Below are positions 12,760-14,015 of a stretch of DNA of 14,015 bases, one piece after another. The notes under the pieces are model-generated. The model was given only the letters and a program-made list of their open reading frames with translations, did not search any database and had not been told where the DNA came from. Within the stretch, counting starts at the first letter, position 1; each line of letters starts with the position of its first letter. Location: the NCBI GenBank assembly GCA_003452965.1, contig DMMW01000081.1, forward strand, positions 12,832 through 26,846, written 5' to 3'. The position numbers and the translations under genes are program-made. The DNA is from Elusimicrobiota bacterium (GTDB lineage: Bacteria; Elusimicrobiota; UBA8919).

Positions 12760-13734
12760 ATGGAAATAAAGATAGATAATTTTAATGATTTGAGAAAATC
12801 CGGAGTAAAGGTTACTGTATTTACAGTAAAGAATATAAAATATTTTGCAGAATTTACAATATTGCTTTTAGCCAATTTTTTCATTTTACTTGTACCTTTA
12901 AAATTTTCTTTATGGATAGGCAGGCGTTTAGGCAGTATAGCGTTTCATATGTTAAAAATAAGAAGGGATGTTGTATTAAAAAATCTTAATCTTGCATTTC
13001 CGAATAAAAGTTATTCTGAAATATTCAGCATAGCCGAAAGGTCGTATAAAAATTTTGCAATGTCAATGATTGAATTATTATCTTTTCCCAAATTAAGAAT
13101 GAAAGATTTCTTAAAAAACAATATAGAATTTGAAGGGACGGAATGTCTGGATAATTCTTTTATGAAAAAAGAGGGTGTAGTTTTAATTGCAGGGCATTTT
13201 GGATCCTGGGAGTTGATGGGAGCAGTTGCCCGTAATAAGGGTTATCCTATAAGCTTCTTGGTAGGACAACAGCATAATATATATGTTGATAACCTTTTAA
13301 ATTTTTACAGAAAACTCAAAAACATAGGGATAATTCCTCTTAAAATGGCTTTAAAAAGTGTAATTAAAGCATTAAAGAATGGCGAGTTTGTCGCTATGTT
13401 ATCGGATCAGGATGCCGGTAGAAGGGATGGTATTTTCATTAATTTTTTTGGCAAACTTGCTTCAACGCCAAAAGGACCGGCTGTATTTGCACTTCATACG
13501 GATTTACCCGTAGTAATGGGTTTTTGTATAAGAAAACCCGAAAAAATAAGGCATAAAATAAAATTTGTAACACTTGATTTTAGAAAAAGCGGTAATAATG
13601 AAAAAGATATTGAAGCACTTACTTTAAAATATACGCAGATTCTGGAAGGTTTTATAAAAAAGTATCCGGATCATTGGTTTTGGTTCCACAAAAGGTGGAA
13701 AACCACTGTTGACAATACAGAAAATATGTATTAA
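12760..13734 (+). CDS. Lipid A biosynthesis acyltransferase family (LpxL/HtrB-like)
   Basis: Inner-membrane acyltransferase of the LpxL/LpxM/HtrB superfamily (324 residues, normal length), expected to add a secondary acyl chain to lipid A or a related lipid. An N-terminal hydrophobic segment (about 28-47) anchors it. The catalytic H-x4-E motif is H146 and E151 in AGHFGSWELMG. Further family blocks are NLNLAFP (75-81), LSDQDAGRRDGIFINFFG (214-231) with STPKGPA (235-241), and the terminal HWFWFHKRWK (305-314), equivalent to YFWxHRRxK. The ATG at 12760 has no ribosome-binding site because a repeat abuts it. The first 20 residues are not family-conserved, so the true start could lie a little downstream (no other Met occurs until residue 64). 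Proximity to the ligase gene supports an LPS-assembly context. Specific acyl donor or position is unknown. Confidence 0.92.
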   Translation: MEIKIDNFNDLRKSGVKVTVFTVKNIKYFAEFTILLLANFFILLVPLKFSLWIGRRLGSIAFHMLKIRRDVVLKNLNLAFPNKSYSEIFSIAERSYKNFAMSMIELLSFPKLRMKDFLKNNIEFEGTECLDNSFMKKEGVVLIAGHFGSWELMGAVARNKGYPISFLVGQQHNIYVDNLLNFYRKLKNIGIIPLKMALKSVIKALKNGEFVAMLSDQDAGRRDGIFINFFGKLASTPKGPAVFALHTDLPVVMGFCIRKPEKIRHKIKFVTLDFRKSGNNEKDIEALTLKYTQILEGFIKKYPDHWFWFHKRWKTTVDNTENMY

Positions 13735-13877
13735 AATTGACACGAAGCGTCACCCTGAGACAAAGGCGAAAGGTCTTAAAATAGAATAAATTATAGATAA
13801 GAGTGAGCCCGTCCCATAGGAGTTAATTTGAGGTTATAAACAGCATAAGGATTTGTTAACCCCTCGCATAGACATCC

Positions 13878-13899
13878 AAAAATTTCTCACAAAATTTTT
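13878..13899. repeat. AT-rich 8-bp hairpin
   Basis: AAAAATTT (13878-13885) and AAATTTTT (13892-13899) are exact reverse complements around CTCACA. The right arm ends in a T run, so it could act as a weak plus-strand terminator for the upstream operon, but the stem lacks GC pairs. Confidence 0.3.
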
Positions 13900-13925
13900 G
13901 AATATGCTTCGGAGTTATTTATAAT
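13898..13925 (+). promoter_or_regulatory. Candidate sigma-70-type promoter for the tRNA gene
   Basis: TTGAAT (13898-13903), a 16-nt spacer and TATAAT (13920-13925) give an exact -10 box and a 4-of-6 -35 box. The start site would fall near 13932, about 64 nt before the tRNA. In such AT-rich DNA a chance match is possible. Confidence 0.4.
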
Positions 13926-13962
13926 TATTTTGGAGTTCCCAACTGGAAACTCAAAATAATTA
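13922..13962. repeat. Long near-perfect hairpin in the tRNA leader
   Basis: TAATTATTTT (13922-13931) pairs with AAAATAATTA (13953-13962), and GAGTTCC (13933-13939) pairs with GGAAACTC (13945-13952) allowing one bulged A; G13932 is also bulged. This gives about 17 pairs around CAACT. It overlaps the -10 box of the candidate promoter. It may be a dispersed palindrome or a processing signal. Confidence 0.55.
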
Positions 13963-13964
13963 GT

Positions 13965-13982
13965 TCGGTCCAGTAGGTCCGA
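13965..13982. repeat. 16-bp direct repeat, copy 2, inside a small hairpin
   Basis: Bases 13967-13982 are identical to 1-16 of the window. With the preceding TC the unit is TCGGTCC-AGTA-GGTCCGA, which forms a 7-bp stem with one T-T mismatch. It lies 13 nt before the tRNA. Confidence 0.6.
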
Positions 13983-13995
13983 CCTCCGTGAATAA

Positions 13996-14015
13996 GGAGA
14001 GGTGGCCGAGTGGCT
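13996..14015 (+). tRNA. tRNA 5' end, probably tRNA-Ser (truncated by window edge)
   Basis: GGAGAGG (acceptor 5' strand), TG at positions 8-9, and a GCCGAGTGGCT D-arm start match the typical beginning of a bacterial tRNA-Ser. The anticodon, variable arm and 3' end lie outside the window, so isotype is inferred from the 5' part only; tRNA-Leu is a less likely alternative. Confidence 0.8.

Larger units (their letters stand above)
13735..13995. other. Gene-free leader between the acyltransferase gene and the tRNA
   Basis: This 261-nt gap has no supported coding frame. It begins with CGTCACCCTGAGACAAAGGC-type text (13748-13767), which reads like a degenerate dispersed repeat. An unexplained GC-richer patch follows (about 13803-13820), then two hairpins, a plausible promoter and the 16-bp window-edge repeat, all described separately. 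Confidence 0.5.

Noticed and set aside
13737..13742. An exact TTGACA -35-like hexamer just after the acyltransferase stop
   Set aside because: No -10-like hexamer lies 16-18 nt downstream; the following bases belong to a repeat-like CACCCTGAG stretch.
1..13982. Reading the 16-bp edge repeats as attL/attR of an integrated element next to a tRNA
   Set aside because: The interval carries metG and core envelope genes, no integrase or relaxase, and the repeat is not part of the tRNA 3' end, which is the usual attachment site.

Overview
The window is AT-rich bacterial chromosome. All protein genes lie on the + strand and are closely packed. An LpxL/HtrB-type lipid A acyltransferase homologue and an O-antigen ligase-family protein point to a Gram-negative (diderm) bacterium. 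Low GC, frequent weak or absent Shine-Dalgarno sites and many small palindromic repeats in the gaps would suit an uncultured candidate-phylum lineage of the Elusimicrobia/Omnitrophica kind. That placement is an impression, not something the sequence proves.

Layout. 1-2482: housekeeping genes, metG (methionyl-tRNA synthetase) and a TatD-family metal hydrolase. The hydrolase is followed by a repeat element, an in-frame second copy of the TatD C-terminal tail, and a possible 27-codon ORF. 2483-2789: a composite block of palindromic repeats with no convincing gene. 2800-5107: three overlapping genes, namely a class II aldolase-like protein, a membrane-anchored protein with a glycogen-binding (CBM48) domain, and a secreted GH57-like protein whose expected nucleophile position is a Met. 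5236-6753: a membrane-anchored DegP/HtrA protease with two PDZ domains. 6879-13734: an envelope-themed cluster with a large sensor histidine kinase, a LysM/FecR/Ig-like envelope protein, a stand-alone receiver, an O-antigen ligase-like membrane protein with C-terminal TPRs, and a lipid A-type acyltransferase. 13735-14015: a non-coding leader rich in hairpins, then the first 20 nt of a tRNA, probably tRNA-Ser, cut by the window edge.

How it fits together. The kinase, LysM/FecR protein, receiver and ligase are separated by -26, +10 and +8 nt, so they are probably co-transcribed. They look like a phospho-relay that senses an envelope or extracellular cue, linked to surface polysaccharide and lipid A functions; HtrA upstream fits an envelope-stress context. 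The CBM48 / GH57-like pair suggests recognition, rather than hydrolysis, of an alpha-glucan at the envelope.

The least ordinary items are the GH57-like probable pseudoenzyme beside an anchored CBM48 protein, the LysM/FecR protein encoded between a kinase and its likely receiver, the duplicated TatD tail, and an interspersed repeat family with core CTTGTCTCGCC found only in gaps. I see no CRISPR array, transposase, phage gene or clear defence system.
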